NCBI GenBank assembly: GCA_001687465.1
Contig: LVLI01002062.1
Location: 1-13,622 of the forward strand
Length of the DNA stretch: 13,622 nucleotides
Direction: 5' to 3'
Source: Halocafeteria seosinensis
Taxonomy: Eukaryota; Sar; Bigyra; Bicosoecida
The position numbers were made by a program, and so were the translations under genes. Below the pieces are notes generated by a model. That model was not told the origin of the DNA. It did no database searches and saw only the letters and a list, made by a program, of their open reading frames with translations. Shown here piece after piece: positions 11,449 through 13,622 of this stretch; positions within the stretch are counted from its first letter, which is position 1, and each line of letters begins with the position of its first letter.

Positions 11449-11504
11449 TTGAGCGAATGATCAGTACCAGGTTTTCAATACCTGCTGTTCGCACGATTAC
11501 CCTC

Positions 11505-13123
11505 TCATGTGATCCGTGTAAATGGGTTATCGCAATTGAAAAATTCGCAGATTTTGCGTGACAGTTCAAAGTGTCGTTTTGGGGGATTGATAATAGACTG
11601 CGTCATCAAAAGTGAGTACATCAGACTGCATGGTTGTTGGAAATGGAGCATCATACCTGCAGCATTTCTTGTCTCTGTTTGTCAGTCTCCAGTTTACCAT
11701 ACGCCTCCATTAGAGACCGAAACGACGGGTAGTGTTTCACAATATTTAACGCTCTGTATATACTATACAGTAGTACCTTTAACTAAGATTGCAAAAAACA
11801 CCTGAACGTACTTAGTTGTCGAAACCCCAGGTATCATCTGAAGTTGCGCATACCATACCGCAAGATCGCTTCGAACTAGACGCTGATGGTCCTCTGATTC
11901 TGTGACAGCATTGTCAAACAAAATACCATCATTTGATTACAGATTGAGTGAGTGGCTTCACCAACTTACTGGTGCTACCGTTGGGTCTGCTCCGTTTGTT
12001 CCCTCGTGGCTTAGAGCTTGAGCTCTGGGTGGGATTCGGAATTGAATAGTAAGAACATAAGTACTCCAAAAAGCCTGCATCAAAAGTAGCCTTCGTTCTT
12101 TGAGCTACGGCTAATGCTGCAGGCGACATTCTGTAAGGCTTCTCCGAAGCAGCTCTAGCTAAAGATACGAGAGCCTCAGCTGATTCAGCTTGATTAGCTG
12201 TCTTCCGGACTGTGACGTTCCGGGTTACATGCAACTTCACGGTAATCTCTGTAATTCTGTCCTCAGACATTCTGTTACGGTCATTGCTCTTTTTCTTCTC
12301 TCTTCCTGCATAAATGGAGCTTTCATACGGTAGCGGCAGAAGTGGAAACGGTCAAGCCTACCTTTACGAGCTAGATAACTGGAGACACCTTGGAGCAAGA
12401 CGATTATTTCCGAAACCTCATCGACACTCGATCTGCAGAACGAACCAATCCGAGATAAGGAGCCTCATTCGTTGCTTAACTCCGGTGAGCTCGTCGCTTA
12501 CCTTAGGTCATCGAGAAATTCTAGCACAGATTTGATACCATTCTTTTCGAGTCTTGAGCAGAACTCTGACGCTTCCCAAACGACTACAACAAGTGGATCC
12601 AGGAGGGGATCCTCCGTATCCAAGGTGAGTGTTTTTCCTTCTACCCATGTACACATTCTGCAAGAGTGTGGGGTTTTGAAATGCGTCAAAGCATGTCAAC
12701 ATTTTAAAGATAATGGATGGCGACGACGTACTGGCGAAGGAATCGAAAAACATAAGGCGAGCCTCCCACTCCATTTCCCACACTGGGAACCCAGCGGACA
12801 ACTTGTGAGCCCTCAATTACCCTCATTTTGTAGTAATGTGCATATATCATGATGTTCTCGAGGAAAGGATACTTAAGCGCAGCTTGTTTATCGGAGCGAT
12901 CATAGCCGGATCCGTCCAGTTGAAAGCGTCGGAGCTCATCAAGAAACGGTGACGATTCGGCATCAATAGCATTATGTGGAGCCACAATAGCCAATTCTTG
13001 AAGGGCAAAAGCACCCCGTCCTTGTCTCTTACGATGAGCCGCAAGTTGCCTTTGCTTCTTTTCCTCAAGTGCGCGTTGTCGTTTCTCCTCTTTCTTTGAA
13101 GCTGCTGTACTTGCCGTCGCCAT
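11505..13123 (-). CDS. EME1: EME1/Mms4-like non-catalytic partner of MUS81 endonuclease (7 exons)
   Basis: Exons: 13123-12732, 12657-12502, 12432-12362, 12305-11970, 11899-11812, 11753-11657 and 11597-11505, totalling 1233 nt or 410 residues plus TGA. The start is the first ATG after an in-frame TGA and has an A at -3 and a G at +4. Residues 10-38 are a basic, coiled-coil-like segment. Residues 45-265 match the ERCC4 fold of EME1: the RVIEGSQVVRWVP strand, DPLVVVVWEASEFCSRL, EIIVLLQGVSSYLARKG, ITEITVKLHVTRNVTVR and the helix ending ASEKPYR. A basic Ser-rich linker spans 299-318. Residues 331-366 form the helix-hairpin-helix region, with MIPGVSTTKALNIVKHYPS, followed by a C-terminal PPKRHFELSRKICEFF helix. 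The GDxxxERKxxxD nuclease signature of MUS81 is absent, as expected for EME1. Known role: with MUS81 in the nucleus, it cleaves 3' flaps, stalled forks and nicked Holliday junctions. EME2 or another inactive ERCC4 paralogue is a less likely alternative. Confidence 0.82.
11598..12731 (-). other. Six small spliceosomal introns of EME1
   Basis: Introns: 12731-12658 (74 nt, GTACGT/TGCAG), 12501-12433 (69, GTAAGC/TGCAG), 12361-12306 (56, GTAGGC/TGCAG), 11969-11900 (70, GTAAGT/CACAG), 11811-11754 (58, GTACGT/TACAG) and 11656-11598 (59, GTATGA/CGCAG). Phases are 2, 2, 1, 1, 2 and 0. Each junction restores the frame, and the joined segments line up in the expected EME1 order. Intron 4 is decisive: its GTAAGT donor lies upstream of an in-frame TGA at 11931-11929 that would otherwise end the protein before the hairpin region. 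Confidence 0.8.
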
Positions 13124-13576
13124 CGTTTTCGACCCAAGAACACCAAATCACTCCACTTTTTATTCCACTGATACTCTGCTTTAAAGGGATGGAAAGGAAC
13201 GAGCACACAAGCCACACAGTGTTGACAATTCCTCATTGAACTCTCCGCGCCCCGAGTTTGAATTAGGAAGCAACAAACGCGCAATCATTCCTTCGAGCTG
13301 AAGATTCAAATTTCCGAGGAATCCAAGCCTTTCAAAGCAGAGTGTTGTACCCCGTTCAGGAATTACCATTGGGTCAGTATGCCAACACTGGCTAAGGGAC
13401 AGTCGGAGAGCTGACTGCATGACCGGCAAGCTTGGCTATTATTTGTAGAGAGAGGAGCGAGGCGTGTTTTCTCTTTGAAGCCACATGACGCAAAAAGAAT
13501 TGTACATGCTATGGAGCGTTCCTTCAGTGTAGCCATACAACGAGCCGTGGAACGAAGAGTATAAAAGTAGATTATA
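13124..13576. other. Region upstream of EME1, no convincing gene
   Basis: This interval should contain the EME1 5' UTR and promoter. Open frames on the minus strand at 13429-13181 and 13284-12847 carry no recognisable domain, and the latter overlaps EME1 exon 1 in another frame. A TATAAAAG string at 13560-13567 on the plus strand lies only about 10 bp before a plus-strand ATG, too close to be that gene's TATA box unless translation starts further on. An EME1 upstream exon cannot be excluded. Confidence 0.5.
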
Positions 13577-13622
13577 ATGAGCCATTCTTATGGAGAGGCT
13601 TCTGTGGCGCCGTATGCCTCTT
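13577..13622 (+). CDS. Possible 5' end of a divergent gene, cut by the right edge
   Basis: An ATG at 13577 opens a frame with no stop to the end of the window, encoding MSHSYGEASVAPYAS. It faces away from EME1, so the 453 bp between them could be a shared divergent promoter. Only 15 codons are visible and the ATG context (ATTATAATGA) is ordinary, so this may be chance. No family can be assigned. Confidence 0.25.
   Translation, partial: MSHSYGEASVAPYAS

Larger units (their letters stand above)
10529..11504. other. Intergenic region, no convincing gene
   Basis: This stretch is 5' of the giant gene and 3' of EME1, so it should hold the promoter and 5' UTR of the former and the 3' UTR and terminator of the latter. 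I see no coding exon with family resemblance, no tRNA-like fold and no clear TATA box at a sensible distance. A plus-strand open frame at 10607-11062 passes through the A tract and gives low-complexity, lysine-rich sequence with no recognisable domain. Notable local features are the A19 tract, an E2F-like octamer and the C6GC6 run. No AATAAA was found just past the EME1 stop. Confidence 0.6.

Noticed and set aside
11929-12270. A stand-alone 113-residue minus-strand gene
   Set aside because: It is part of EME1 exon 4. Its ATG is an internal Met (residue 219), and its TGA lies inside intron 4, downstream of a strong GTAAGT donor.
12847-13429. Minus-strand open frames upstream of and overlapping EME1 exon 1
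   Set aside because: One overlaps EME1 exon 1 in another frame, and the other has no recognisable domain. An in-frame TGA just before the EME1 ATG argues against simple extension.

Overview
The window is nuclear DNA from a gene-dense unicellular eukaryote. Two minus-strand genes need nine small GT-AG introns (56-74 nt) to read correctly, every acceptor ends in CAG, and intergenic spaces are short. A protist is the natural reading. The Ser/Gly repeat style of the large gene recalls proteins of diatoms, bolidophytes and other stramenopiles, but that lineage call is from memory and is not proven here.

Positions 1-10528 hold the 5' part of a giant secreted-protein gene on the minus strand, which runs off the left edge. 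Three small exons encode a signal peptide and two PSI/plexin-like cysteine modules. A fourth exon then stays open for 9926 nt without a stop. I read every in-frame triplet of it. It encodes about 3,240 residues of degenerate repeats of roughly 14 residues with the pattern SG-x-V-x-L-x-[ST]G. The visible product is at least 3446 residues. A large extracellular or cell-surface adhesin or matrix protein with a beta-solenoid stalk is the best inference.

Positions 10529-11504 are intergenic. They lie 5' of the giant gene and 3' of the next gene, and contain a 19-base A tract, an E2F-like octamer and a C6GC6 run.

Positions 11505-13123 hold a complete seven-exon minus-strand gene. Once spliced it encodes a 410-residue EME1/Mms4-type protein, the non-catalytic ERCC4-family partner of the MUS81 structure-selective endonuclease. 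It has a basic coiled N-terminus, a degenerate ERCC4 fold and a C-terminal helix-hairpin-helix region.

Positions 13124-13622 are upstream of EME1. A short plus-strand open frame at the right edge may be the start of a divergent gene.

The two main genes lie head to tail on the same strand but show no functional link: one is for the cell surface and one for nuclear DNA repair. No mobile element, CRISPR array, rRNA or tRNA was recognised.
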